Shown piece after piece: positions 51,114-58,884 of a stretch of DNA of 58,884 nt. How positions within the stretch are numbered: the first letter of the stretch is position 1; each line of letters starts with the position of its first letter. Under the pieces are notes generated by a model that was given only the letters and a program-made list of their open reading frames with translations, searched no databases and had not been told where the DNA came from. This stretch comes from an uncultured Acetatifactor sp. (GTDB taxonomy: Bacteria > Bacillota > Clostridia > Lachnospirales > Lachnospiraceae). The DNA is taken from positions 1 to 58,884 of the forward strand of contig CAJUSI010000031.1 of NCBI GenBank assembly GCA_910589035.1. The letters are read 5' to 3'. The position numbers and the translations under genes were made by a program.

Positions 51114-52106
51114 TCACTTGTCCCCGGGGAACCATATCCCCGCCTGCTTTCTGGAGCTTTCCAGTACCTCCACAACCTCCCGCATGGTTTCCAGACCTCT
51201 GTCAAATGCCTGATGGTCATCTGCCAGCACCAGCTTCGTCATATTCCGCACTTCATAAAACCATCTATCTGGATTGCTCTGTTCATTCAGGCATTCTTCC
51301 TCTTCCTTTGTAACTACCCGCACCTCCGCGATCCCGTTACTGCCGTCTTTGATATAGATATATCCCTTCTCCCCTTCTATCTGGAAAAAGTTCACGCCCC
51401 ATGTATCCTTGGCGCCTGCCAGCTGGCAGACAAAGCCGTCATAGCACATGACCATGACCCCGGAAGTATCCGCGAGGCTGCCGTATCTGTTCGGATAATA
51501 GACTGCCTTCTCCGGCCTGCCAAACAATGCCACGCTTAAATATACATTATAGAAATTAATATCCATGAGGCAGCCGCCTGCATAGGCCGGATTGAAGACA
51601 TTCGGCACCTCTCCTTCAAGCAGACGGTCATAACGGCCGGAATACTGGCTGTAGTTTGCCATAACCAGCTTTACCTTTCCGATTTTGGGCAGCCGGCTTT
51701 TAAGCACATCAAAATTAGGCAGAAAAGCCGTAGGAACTGCGTCGATCAAAAACAGCCCCCTCTCTCCTGCAAGCGCCACAAGCTCTGCCGCCTGTTCCGC
51801 CCCTGTACAGAAGGGCTTCTCACAGATCACATTCTTGCCGGCCAGCAATGCCCTTTTTGCCTGCTCATAATGCAGCAGGTTCGGCGATGCAATATAGACA
51901 AAATTGACTTCCCCGTCCTGCAGGAACAATTCCATATCCGTATACACTCTGGCCGCGCCATAGGCCTCCGCCAGCGCTGCTCCTCTTTCCTCACTGCGGG
52001 AATATACCGCCGCCAGACGTATTCCTTCCGTCAACAGCACATTGTCAAGAATTGAACGGACAATCGTGCCTGAACCTATGGTGCCAAGCTTAATTTCTTT
52101 TATCAT
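51114..52106 (-). CDS. Gfo/Idh/MocA family oxidoreductase
   Basis: A 330-aa NAD(P)-dependent sugar dehydrogenase. N-terminal Rossmann fold with GTIGSGTIVRSIL, then YIASPNLLHYEQAKRALLAGKNVICEKPF in parts: the EKP motif is catalytic. C-terminal substrate domain with GGCLMDINFYNVYL. Members oxidise sugars, inositols or glycosides, some at C3. Its position beside the AraC regulator, across from the hydrolases, suggests it is part of the same pathway. RBS is weak (AGGGAT). Confidence 0.85.
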   Translation of the reverse strand: MIKEIKLGTIGSGTIVRSILDNVLLTEGIRLAAVYSRSEERGAALAEAYGAARVYTDMELFLQDGEVNFVYIASPNLLHYEQAKRALLAGKNVICEKPFCTGAEQAAELVALAGERGLFLIDAVPTAFLPNFDVLKSRLPKIGKVKLVMANYSQYSGRYDRLLEGEVPNVFNPAYAGGCLMDINFYNVYLSVALFGRPEKAVYYPNRYGSLADTSGVMVMCYDGFVCQLAGAKDTWGVNFFQIEGEKGYIYIKDGSNGIAEVRVVTKEEEECLNEQSNPDRWFYEVRNMTKLVLADDHQAFDRGLETMREVVEVLESSRKQAGIWFPGDK

Positions 52107-52146
52107 AGTCTTGTATCCCTGTCACTCCCCCATAAAACAATTCATC

Positions 52147-53838
52147 CTAATGCTGCTCAAATCCTTCCCCGCGCTCAAACCGCACCCAGTCGCCGTTGAT
52201 TTTAATAAAACAGGCATTGGGAAGCAAGGACTCTATACTTTTCCCGGCGTTCGTCCTGGACAAAGAGACATAGTAAAGCTCCGGCAGATCCCCCAGATAA
52301 TCATAGCTTTCCGAATTGCCCGTGGCCAATGCCAGCGTCAGATAAGTCAGATGGGGGCAGCTGCGAAGGACAGACAGTTCTGTTATGCCTTTAAAATACT
52401 GATTATATCCATACTTTGCAAACTGTCCGTCTATACGCAGCTCGCGAAGATCCGTCAGCTTCCCCAAAAAGTCCAGATTCTTTACCTGTGTATCCGCAGA
52501 ATAAAGCTCCATATCCAGTACCTTTAAACCGGTCAGATACCCAAGACAGGATAAATCTGCGATATCAGGAGCGTGCAGGCTGATCTTCAGGCTTCTCAGT
52601 CCATGAAAATGCCTCAGATCCTCTAATGTGCCCATGAGCCGCCCTTCCGCCGGCAAATCATAATCTATCTCCGTTCCATACCCCGCGCTTTTGTTTAACT
52701 GCACACGCAGATATTCTTTTCCACCATACTCTGCAGAATTGTAGACAATCTCCATTTCTTCGATTAAGGCAAGGTCGCTTACTGTCACATCCCGTTCCGC
52801 AAAAGCCCTTTTTTCCTCTTCTGTAAGCTTCCAGAGCCTGGACAATTCTTCCCTGACCAGCTTTTCAAATTCCGGTTCTTCCCATACGACCGCGTAATCA
52901 TCAGGATAATCCTCCACCTGCTTAAGCGGCCCTGAATAAAGCTGTTGCATGGCAGTTGCAAAAGGGTTTCTAAGCTGAGGATAATTCCACACCTCCGCCC
53001 CCTCATAATCCTGTTTCTTCGCCTGATACATATTCGGATCCAGAAAACGCACTGCAGCATAGCAGGTTTTTCCCCGGACCATCTCGAGAACAGTCTCTGT
53101 GCAGCGCTTTTTTTCGCACAGGGCAAACGCTTCGCTTTTAGTGGTGCTGTTATAGCAGAAATAAGCCATGATTACATATTCTGCCTCTCCCGCATCAAAC
53201 GTGAATCTGTAACCGCATAAGCTACCGATCCCGGTTACCTGATATCTCTCAAAAGCCAGATCCGACACCAGGTCGCCGCAGATTTCCCTGCTGCACCTGC
53301 TGACCTCCTCCTTAAATTCCTCCCAATGCGCATAAGGATCCGCTTCCTTCAGATCATTTACATAGGGAACGCTTGCATAAATACAATAGGGCAATCTGTA
53401 ATTTTTCAGACCAAAGGAATGCTCCGTCTCAAAAGCCGCTCCCTCTACGAGAAGGTCAAATCCAAACTGATCCTCATTGATGTAATCCTCAATCCCCACA
53501 TTCAAATACATGGTTTTCTCTAAGTCCAGTTTTGTCCCCGGCATCAGATGTTCCGGTATATCCGCCACACCTTCATTATCAGACAGAATTCTCTGATAAT
53601 ATGTACCCTCTCCCCAATAATCCTTCGCAATATCCCAAAGCGTATCTCCAGGCTTCACCGTGTAAGTCTCTTTGCCGACAAATTCAAGATAATGGTTCTT
53701 CCCCCTGTCTTCAGGCAGATTCTCCGTAAAAAAATAATCATTATTTCGTCCAATATATGCATGGCTGTTTATCGAGACAGCTGACAGCATTATAAGAAAA
53801 AAAGCTGCTTTCGCATACCGCTTCAGTCTTCTGCCCAT
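52147..53838 (-). CDS. Secreted LysM and leucine-rich-repeat protein
   Basis: A 563-aa protein with a signal peptide (MGRRLKRYAKAAFFLIML then AVSINSHA), a LysM domain at about 57-106 (ETYTVKPGDTLWDIAKDYWG) for cell-wall peptidoglycan attachment, a middle part of unknown fold, and a C-terminal run of leucine-rich repeats (410-540: LRSLKISLHAPDIADL, LTGLKVLDMELY, LTDLRELRIDG). It is probably anchored in the cell wall. RBS GAGAGGG. It starts no clear operon. Confidence 0.8.
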   Translation of the reverse strand: MGRRLKRYAKAAFFLIMLSAVSINSHAYIGRNNDYFFTENLPEDRGKNHYLEFVGKETYTVKPGDTLWDIAKDYWGEGTYYQRILSDNEGVADIPEHLMPGTKLDLEKTMYLNVGIEDYINEDQFGFDLLVEGAAFETEHSFGLKNYRLPYCIYASVPYVNDLKEADPYAHWEEFKEEVSRCSREICGDLVSDLAFERYQVTGIGSLCGYRFTFDAGEAEYVIMAYFCYNSTTKSEAFALCEKKRCTETVLEMVRGKTCYAAVRFLDPNMYQAKKQDYEGAEVWNYPQLRNPFATAMQQLYSGPLKQVEDYPDDYAVVWEEPEFEKLVREELSRLWKLTEEEKRAFAERDVTVSDLALIEEMEIVYNSAEYGGKEYLRVQLNKSAGYGTEIDYDLPAEGRLMGTLEDLRHFHGLRSLKISLHAPDIADLSCLGYLTGLKVLDMELYSADTQVKNLDFLGKLTDLRELRIDGQFAKYGYNQYFKGITELSVLRSCPHLTYLTLALATGNSESYDYLGDLPELYYVSLSRTNAGKSIESLLPNACFIKINGDWVRFERGEGFEQH

Positions 53839-53944
53839 AGTACCCTCTCTCCGTTTCCTTTCCTGCTTTTATCAGCCGGCTTTTCCTCCGGTCCTATTCC
53901 TTTCTTGAGCATCTGTGCCCTGCCGGGAATTATGCCCTCAGTTT

Positions 53945-54027
53945 TCAATAGCCAAAAATTACACCGCTGGTAATAAAATTCCACATGGCATGGAAGAACA
54001 CACTGTTCCATTTTATTAAGCTCACGT
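53945..54027 (-). pseudogene. Remnant of a CPBP intramembrane protease
   Basis: One frame reads NSVFFHAMWNFITSGVIFGY then stop, the signature of the last conserved helix of CPBP (CAAX/Abi) glutamic-type intramembrane proteases. A stop codon lies about ten codons upstream, so only this piece remains. The remainder of the 300-base gap 53,839-54,140 shows no gene. Confidence 0.5.
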
Positions 54028-54140
54028 TTTAATTATGTAGAGAGTATTTCTTCTTGTCAATAAGTTTTAGAGATACAGGCTATCTTTTTCAATACCCATG
54101 ATGCGATTGTAGAGGATGCAGCTTTGAACGGGTGGAGCGC

Positions 54141-54557
54141 TTACACCTCCATCAACATCCGTACTTCCGCGGTAAGCTTCTTTTCCTGATCATAGACCAA
54201 CAGCTCTTGACCCTCCCTTTTCCCGGAATCCTGCATCACATGATAGATTGCAGCAATAATTTCGCTCATGGTATATTCCGATACCATTGCATGCTTCCCG
54301 TCAAACTCTCTCTCCTCAATGACCGGCAGTCCCAGCGCGCTCTGACGCGTATGATGTGTCATGGAATAGGACACCAGCGCTATGTTCAGCTCCGCGGCAA
54401 TCTGCTGCATAATTGCCGTCTTCCCAATTCCCGGAGCGCCTACCATGAAAATGGGCCGCTGCCTGGATACCGGGATAGCATATTTCCCAAATTCATTTTT
54501 TGCCAAATATATTTCCACTGACTTCCTGATCTCTTCCTTCGCTTCTTTGATATTCAT
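54141..54557 (-). pseudogene. MoxR-like AAA ATPase, internally deleted
   Basis: A 138-aa open frame begins like a full MoxR AAA+ protein (PIFMVGAPGIGKTAIMQQIA Walker A, then LVSYSMTHHTRQSALGLPVIEE) but breaks after YHVMQDSGKREG, where Walker B should follow. The last 22 residues (QELLVYDQEKKLTAEVRMLM region) look like the end of the same family, suggesting an in-frame deletion of about 200 residues. Without Walker B, sensors and the arginine finger it should not hydrolyse ATP. The start at 54,557 has GGGGGTG. It is downstream of its expected vWA partner. Confidence 0.65.
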
Positions 54558-54612
54558 CTTTACACCCCCATGCCCAAAAATACTTCCCACACAGGCGCTG
54601 ACTGTCTGTTTC

Positions 54613-56121
54613 TCATAGTGCTTCCACCGGCGACTCTGTATCCAGATAGATACGCATGGCCCATGGAGGAACCCAGACCGCGTCCTCTCTTTTCACAAAA
54701 ACAAAAGCTGTTTTATAATCCGGCGGCCGTTCCGGAAATGTACCGTATCCATCCGTAAAACAGAGCATTCCGCACAGCCTTTTAAACTCTCCGCTGCCCC
54801 GAAGTTCCTCCACATAGGCAAACGCCGGCCTGAAATCAGTCCCGCCGCCTCCCCTCAGCTCCATCCCCGCAATATACTCCTCCATATGCTCCGCGCATTC
54901 TATTCTCACATCGTCCTGTACTGCGGCATCACATTGGATGATATGAAGAACAATCCGCTGCGCAAAGCATTTCATCTGGCTTAAAATATTGTAGGTCTTA
55001 TTCAGAAACTTTTCCACCAAATCCCCGCTGCATGAACCGGATGTATCAATCACTATCACAAACTCCCTGATCTGCAATTCTTCTTTATACTCCAATGGCT
55101 CAATCAGCGGAATTTTCCCCAGTAAATGCAGACCGTACAAATAATAAGTATAGTCAAACTCTTCCATATTGACCTTCATGCGCTCATTCATGACCGCAAA
55201 TTTCCTCAGAAACTCCGCATAATCGTACTGCTCCCTGGTCAGTCTCTGTATTGTCAGCAGCATGCTGCCCGGTACTTTTCCCTGTCCTTTGGAAAAGCTG
55301 TCGGCGTTTAAGGCAACCGTTTCCCCTATTTCCTTCCATTCCTCCGACAGCCGGCTCTGCTTTTTTAAGTCCTGCCATCGCCTGCCTGTGTCTGCTCTGC
55401 CGCCGTTTCCCCCGGCGGTATTCCCCAGCTCTGTCTCGCTGGCTTCTCCTCCGGCCACGCTCTCCTCCGGCTCCGCCTCATCGGCTTTCTCCCCGGCCAT
55501 GCTCTCCTCCGGCTCCGCCTCATCGGCTTTCTCCCCGGCCATGCTCTCCTCCGGCTCCGCCTTTCCCTCCTCTTCCTGTCTGTTCTTCCAGCACGCATGG
55601 CTATCCCGTCGAAACAGCTCCTCCAGTTCTCCGAAACTGTACCCATACAAGCTTTCCATTTCAGAAAAATCATTCCGCAGAAATACAGCTATATAAAACG
55701 CCGACATGACAGGAACTTCCTGCCGGATCCGGTCCGCGATCTCAAGGCATTCCCGGGGAATCTGCAGGGAAATCCACGCCACATCTATTTCGCTCAACAC
55801 ATCCGCCACAGCGATATCCGCTGCCAGATTCCAGTATCTCCCCTCCCATCCACATACCTGAAACGGATGCTGATACAGACAGTGAATCACCGTATGCAGA
55901 TAATCGCAGGAGACAGCTTCCGGTGACTGCAAATACCTTGTCAGCAAATATTCCCTGCCATAATACAATTTCTCCCCGTCGCTGCCGAAGAAAATCTCTT
56001 CCTTTTCTTCCGGTATCAAGCGGAAAAGTGCCTGCTCCAGAAAACGCAGTTCAAAATAAATTTTTCGATATCCCTGTTTCAATACCTCCAGACATATTCT
56101 GCGCTTCTTATCTTCATCCAA
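54613..56121 (-). CDS. vWA protein with DUF2201-type metallopeptidase-like domain
   Basis: A 502-aa protein of the DUF2201/VWA_2 group that pairs with MoxR ATPases. The N-terminal domain (1-190) is metallopeptidase-like (YLHTVIHCLYQHPFQVCG with an HxxxxH-type spacing and a WNLAADIAVAD segment); the C-terminal vWA domain (340-480) has the MIDAS motif VIDTSGSCSGD. Between them is an Ala/Glu-rich repeat linker. The start is TTG at 56,121 with GGAGGGG 12 bases away, so start choice is uncertain. It lies 19 bases after the LRR gene. Confidence 0.78.
   Translation of the reverse strand: MDEDKKRRICLEVLKQGYRKIYFELRFLEQALFRLIPEEKEEIFFGSDGEKLYYGREYLLTRYLQSPEAVSCDYLHTVIHCLYQHPFQVCGWEGRYWNLAADIAVADVLSEIDVAWISLQIPRECLEIADRIRQEVPVMSAFYIAVFLRNDFSEMESLYGYSFGELEELFRRDSHACWKNRQEEEGKAEPEESMAGEKADEAEPEESMAGEKADEAEPEESVAGGEASETELGNTAGGNGGRADTGRRWQDLKKQSRLSEEWKEIGETVALNADSFSKGQGKVPGSMLLTIQRLTREQYDYAEFLRKFAVMNERMKVNMEEFDYTYYLYGLHLLGKIPLIEPLEYKEELQIREFVIVIDTSGSCSGDLVEKFLNKTYNILSQMKCFAQRIVLHIIQCDAAVQDDVRIECAEHMEEYIAGMELRGGGGTDFRPAFAYVEELRGSGEFKRLCGMLCFTDGYGTFPERPPDYKTAFVFVKREDAVWVPPWAMRIYLDTESPVEAL
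55445..55570 (-). repeat. Three 42-bp in-frame repeats in the vWA gene
   Basis: Three 42-bp units, two identical at least over their length, encode AEPEESMAGEKADE twice and a diverged third copy, AEPEESVAGGEASE. They lengthen the linker between the metallopeptidase-like and vWA domains. The frame is preserved. Confidence 0.85.
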
Positions 56122-56140
56122 AATAATGGGAATCCCCTCC

Positions 56141-58039
56141 TTATATCCGAAAACTGCTGCCCTTCCTTTTCTTCCTGCTCAGCGTCTCTGTAATATAGGC
56201 CGAGCACACGGTCTCTCCTCTTTCATTGCTGCATTTCAATAACTTTAGCAGAGCATTTTCGCTCAGAAAGTCCTTCTTTAAAAACAGGAGAAACTCCTTC
56301 TCCTTCCCCTCCTCCAACAGCCGGAATCCCATTTTAAGAGAAACTCTTCTCATATAATCCAGATATGTATTGTCTTCTCCATCCCGAAAGCGCAGCAGCC
56401 CCTGCTCCGCAAATTCCAGCTTTTCCTCCGAATCTGTAATCTCCTCCAGGCATTGATCGTATTCCTCATAATCAATATGCTCCCCATTCCATGCGATTTC
56501 CAGATGATATGCCGCATTCTTTTTCAGACTTTCCGGGATCAGGAAATACTCCCTCTTCTCGCTCCTCCTGTGCCGGACCACAATCCGGCATCCGCTCCAC
56601 TTCAGATTCATAGTATTGTTCTTCATATCCGGCCAGTTTGTATTGACTGCCGCAACAATTCCTTTCGCCGTGCCCTCATACACCTCCGCCTTCTCCACAT
56701 AAAACAGCGCTCCCTTTCCGACTCTTTTCACACCAGGAGGCAGTACGATTTCTTTTAAACCTGCCGCCATCAGGGCATATTCTCCAATCTGTTCCAGCCC
56801 CTCTCCCAGTACAATAGAACACAGGCCACTGTTATAAAACGCAAAGCTCCCCAGATAACTCAATTTATCCGGCAGCACGATTCTCCTCAGCTTCCGGCAT
56901 TCCGCAAACACACCAGCTCCCCGGTAGGTGCCGGCATCCGGTATCTCCCTGATCCCTGATGACAGTCCAATATCCTCCAGTCTTCCACAGCCCGAAAAGG
57001 CACCTGTTCCCAATGTGACGACACTCTCCGGCAATAAAATCTTCCTCATATACCCCTGGTTTTCAAAAGCAAATTCCCCTATTTTCTTCACTCCCTCCGG
57101 AACTGTGAACATTTCCCCCGTCCTCCCGGCCGGATACCAGACCAGGGTCCTGCCATCCCGGGAATACAGCACACCGTCCAGGGTTCTGTATTTCTTATGC
57201 CCGTCCGCAACCACCACTTCCTCCAGGCTATGCCACTTCCGCAGCAATGCGATGTTTATATAGGCCGTCCCGGACGTTATCGTCAGCGAACTGCATCTCC
57301 CCCATCTCTGCAGATTCTCTATATCCCTGCCCAAAGGCAGGATGGGCGTCACCAGCTTCTTCAAAGCATGGCAGCCTTTAAATACTTCCGGATGAAACTT
57401 TCTCACATGCCGGGGCACAACCAGTTCCTGCATATCCCTGGGAAACCTATACAGCATGGTCCCGATTACCACCGCTCCCTTCTGCATATCCAGCCATTTG
57501 GATCCCCTGAATGCATCTGCTGAAATCTCCGGCTCCTTCTTCGGAAAACGGATTTCTTCGTATTGCGTTCCAAAAAAGGCATCCGCCTGAATCTTCCTGA
57601 CAGATTCCGGTATCTCCATATCCTTGCCCTTACAGACAGGACAATAAGCCAGCTCGTTGTCCTTGCAGTTGATAATCAGCCGCCCATCCGTGACGTAATC
57701 CCCATTGCCGGAATTAATCTCCACCCTCTCCAGCTCCGGAAAAAGTCCATTATAAATCTTAATGCTTCTGATGGATGCGGGGATATACAAAATCCTCGCT
57801 TTGTCAAAAATCCTCTTCTTTTCCCTGTCTCCAGTATCGCTCCTATACCATTCCCTGCCGCCCCCGGCATCCTTCTCCTTCCATTCCGTAATCGGCGCAT
57901 TTTTATAAGTCTCCGGCAGACAGACCTGTTCGGCAGATATTTCATTTACGGAGACACAATACTCGTCGTGCCCTCTTCTATACCAGTCATTCAGCTTCTC
58001 TACGGCAAATTTATTTCCTTTGTATTGAATATATTCCAT
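56141..58039 (-). CDS. BspA-type leucine-rich repeat protein (cytoplasmic)
   Basis: A 632-aa protein with LRR_5 (BspA-like) repeats through the centre (110-440: ELERVEINSGNG, SVRKIQADAFFGT, GVKKIGEFAFENQGYMRKIL, VVTLGTGAFSGCGRLEDIGL, YLGSFAFYNSGLCSIVL), a CPVC pair near residue 137 and a C-terminal helical part (500-632). There is no signal peptide, unlike most BspA-type adhesins. It begins the LRR-vWA-MoxR set, with AGGAGGAAGG before the ATG, and could be a target-recognition subunit. Confidence 0.8.
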   Translation of the reverse strand: MEYIQYKGNKFAVEKLNDWYRRGHDEYCVSVNEISAEQVCLPETYKNAPITEWKEKDAGGGREWYRSDTGDREKKRIFDKARILYIPASIRSIKIYNGLFPELERVEINSGNGDYVTDGRLIINCKDNELAYCPVCKGKDMEIPESVRKIQADAFFGTQYEEIRFPKKEPEISADAFRGSKWLDMQKGAVVIGTMLYRFPRDMQELVVPRHVRKFHPEVFKGCHALKKLVTPILPLGRDIENLQRWGRCSSLTITSGTAYINIALLRKWHSLEEVVVADGHKKYRTLDGVLYSRDGRTLVWYPAGRTGEMFTVPEGVKKIGEFAFENQGYMRKILLPESVVTLGTGAFSGCGRLEDIGLSSGIREIPDAGTYRGAGVFAECRKLRRIVLPDKLSYLGSFAFYNSGLCSIVLGEGLEQIGEYALMAAGLKEIVLPPGVKRVGKGALFYVEKAEVYEGTAKGIVAAVNTNWPDMKNNTMNLKWSGCRIVVRHRRSEKREYFLIPESLKKNAAYHLEIAWNGEHIDYEEYDQCLEEITDSEEKLEFAEQGLLRFRDGEDNTYLDYMRRVSLKMGFRLLEEGKEKEFLLFLKKDFLSENALLKLLKCSNERGETVCSAYITETLSRKKRKGSSFRI

Positions 58040-58175
58040 TCCTTCCTCCTGTTATACTTATAAGTATAGATAAGTATACCAAATCTTTGGGTTGCTTTCA
58101 ACCTATTTGTATAATAAAATATATTTAAAGATATAATTTATACTGCTTAACGATTTCACTTGCCGTGAAACCAGA

Positions 58176-58236
58176 CTGCATAACGCTGACTGGTTCCATC
58201 GCATGATTACATCAGGCAGTATTCAGCGTTATGCAG
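58176..58236. mobile_element. MITE-like element, short copy (61 bp)
   Basis: Bounded by CTGCATAACGCTGA (58,176-58,189) and its reverse complement (58,223-58,236). Its inner bases match the long copy at 32,018-32,135 in inverted orientation but lack the central part. A degenerate end (TACTGCTTAACG) lies at 58,141. It is directly upstream of the XRE gene. Confidence 0.7.
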
Positions 58237-58260
58237 TATGAAAATGGAGACGAGGTTAAG

Positions 58261-58608
58261 ATGGATTTTTATGATTATGAAGTAATCGGAAAAGAATTGA
58301 AACGTCTGCGGACAGAACATGCTTATACGCAGGAGCAGATGGCAGAACAGCTTGGCTGCACTGTCTCCTTTGTCAGTAATGTGGAAAATAACCGGGCCAA
58401 ACTGAGCCTCCGCGTTCTCACATATTACGCAAAGCTCTTCCATGTATCTGTGGATTCCATTCTGAATGTGGGCCGGACCGATGCAAAGTCTCAGGAAGCA
58501 GGCTCCCTCAGAGACGCCGAAGCGCTTGATGTCCTGCATCAGTTTTCACCTGCAGACCAGGAAAGAATCATAAAGACCTTAAGATATATCAGAGAAATTC
58601 AGCCGTAA
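58261..58608 (+). CDS. XRE-family transcriptional regulator
   Basis: A 115-aa regulator with an N-terminal Cro/CI helix-turn-helix (LKRLRTEHAYTQEQMAEQLG then TVSFVSNVENNRAKLSLRVL) and a helical C-terminal part ending in SPADQERIIKTLRYIREIQP. The start at 58,261 has GAGG at five bases; an in-frame ATG 30 bases upstream lies inside the MITE-like repeat and has no ribosome site. Target unknown. Confidence 0.85.
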   Translation: MDFYDYEVIGKELKRLRTEHAYTQEQMAEQLGCTVSFVSNVENNRAKLSLRVLTYYAKLFHVSVDSILNVGRTDAKSQEAGSLRDAEALDVLHQFSPADQERIIKTLRYIREIQP

Positions 58609-58814
58609 ATCTTTCTGCCTCAGAATAGGCTGCCATATTTTGGGCAAAGCAGAGCCGCCACCGGGGAAATGTAAGGCACAACATCACAAAAGGGCACGAA
58701 ACTAAACTGTTTGCCGCAATTTGTAAATACAAAAGCCCGCAAACACTGATGTTTACAGTGATAAGGAAGTATAGAAACTAACTTATCATCAACGCTGACA
58801 AACAGGGTGCAAGT

Positions 58815-58860
58815 AAAACAGAGGGGGAAATTACGTTTCAATCGTAACACCCTCTGTTTT
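58815..58860 (+). promoter_or_regulatory. Long hairpin before the gene starting at 58,882
   Basis: AAAACAGAGGG (58,815-58,825) and CCCTCTGTTTT (58,850-58,860) pair perfectly, with an inner stem TTACG/CGTAA. It is a terminator-like or leader hairpin 21 bases upstream of an ATG at 58,882-58,884 that has AAGGTGAT before it. The gene itself is cut by the window edge. Confidence 0.55.
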
Positions 58861-58884
58861 ATCTTCAAAAGGTGATTGAAAATG

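Noticed and set aside
51063..51539. Continuation of the TetR-like open frame
   Set aside because: From about 51,070 the frame is the antisense of the Gfo/Idh gene end, so it is not part of a real protein.
58620..58868. 82-codon minus-strand open frame at the right edge
   Set aside because: No ribosome site, spans the terminator-like hairpin and lies opposite the leader of the next gene.

Overview
The window looks like chromosome from an anaerobic, spore-former-type Firmicute, most probably a Lachnospiraceae-like gut Clostridium. The basis is the mix of pyruvate:ferredoxin oxidoreductase, a minimal SufC/SufB pair without other suf genes, a PerR box driving perR-rubrerythrin, a T-box in front of pheST, small Clostridia-type families (DUF6171, HAAS/DUF1700, DUF3737, DegV) and a divergently regulated glycoside-hydrolase locus. 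No species can be named from this alone.

Region 1 (1-11,042) is a 10.9 kb integrative element in the 3' end of a tRNA-Pro(TGG) gene, bounded by identical 23-bp att copies at 119-141 and 11,020-11,042. It carries a tyrosine integrase, an excisionase-like protein, an Rpn-family nuclease, a replication-type ATPase, an acidic-tailed protein, and a cargo cluster of unknown proteins: two very short hydrophobic peptides with strong ribosome binding sites, a lipoprotein, a 701-aa protein with a 200-aa internal duplication, an XRE regulator and a DUF1643 protein. No relaxase or conjugation gene is seen. Sequence left of the left att resembles the tRNA-proximal end of this element, so a second related element probably sits in tandem.

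Region 2 (11,100-36,200) is mostly housekeeping: phosphodiesterase and RdgB (overlapping), a THUMP methyltransferase, an Asn/Gln-rich 52-aa protein, HAAS and DUF6171 proteins, tRNA-Arg, sufCB, PFOR (with an unusual Cys-containing repeat insert and a hairpin that covers its ribosome binding site), a PatB-type lyase, DUF3737, DegV, a tRNA-Glu/CAT/Asp operon, YbaK, a very large SWIM-SNF2 helicase with a repetitive charged linker, perR-rbr, and T-box controlled pheS-pheT.

Region 3 (36,279-52,106) is a glycoside-use locus. On the minus strand a GPH symporter, a beta-propeller protein, GH2, a 144-aa helical protein, GH1, a TIM-barrel isomerase, GH43 and GH78 follow one another, with a divergent AraC regulator and, beyond it, a Gfo/Idh/MocA dehydrogenase. 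The set suits uptake and intracellular trimming of rhamnose-containing plant glycosides.

Region 4 (52,147-58,884) holds a secreted LysM-LRR protein, scraps of decayed genes (TetR and CPBP protease remnants), a LRR / vWA-DUF2201 / MoxR-like cluster in which the MoxR ATPase is cut down and probably dead, an XRE regulator, and the start codon of a further gene at the right edge. Two copies of a short element with 14-bp terminal inverted repeats (32,018 and 58,176) look like MITEs.
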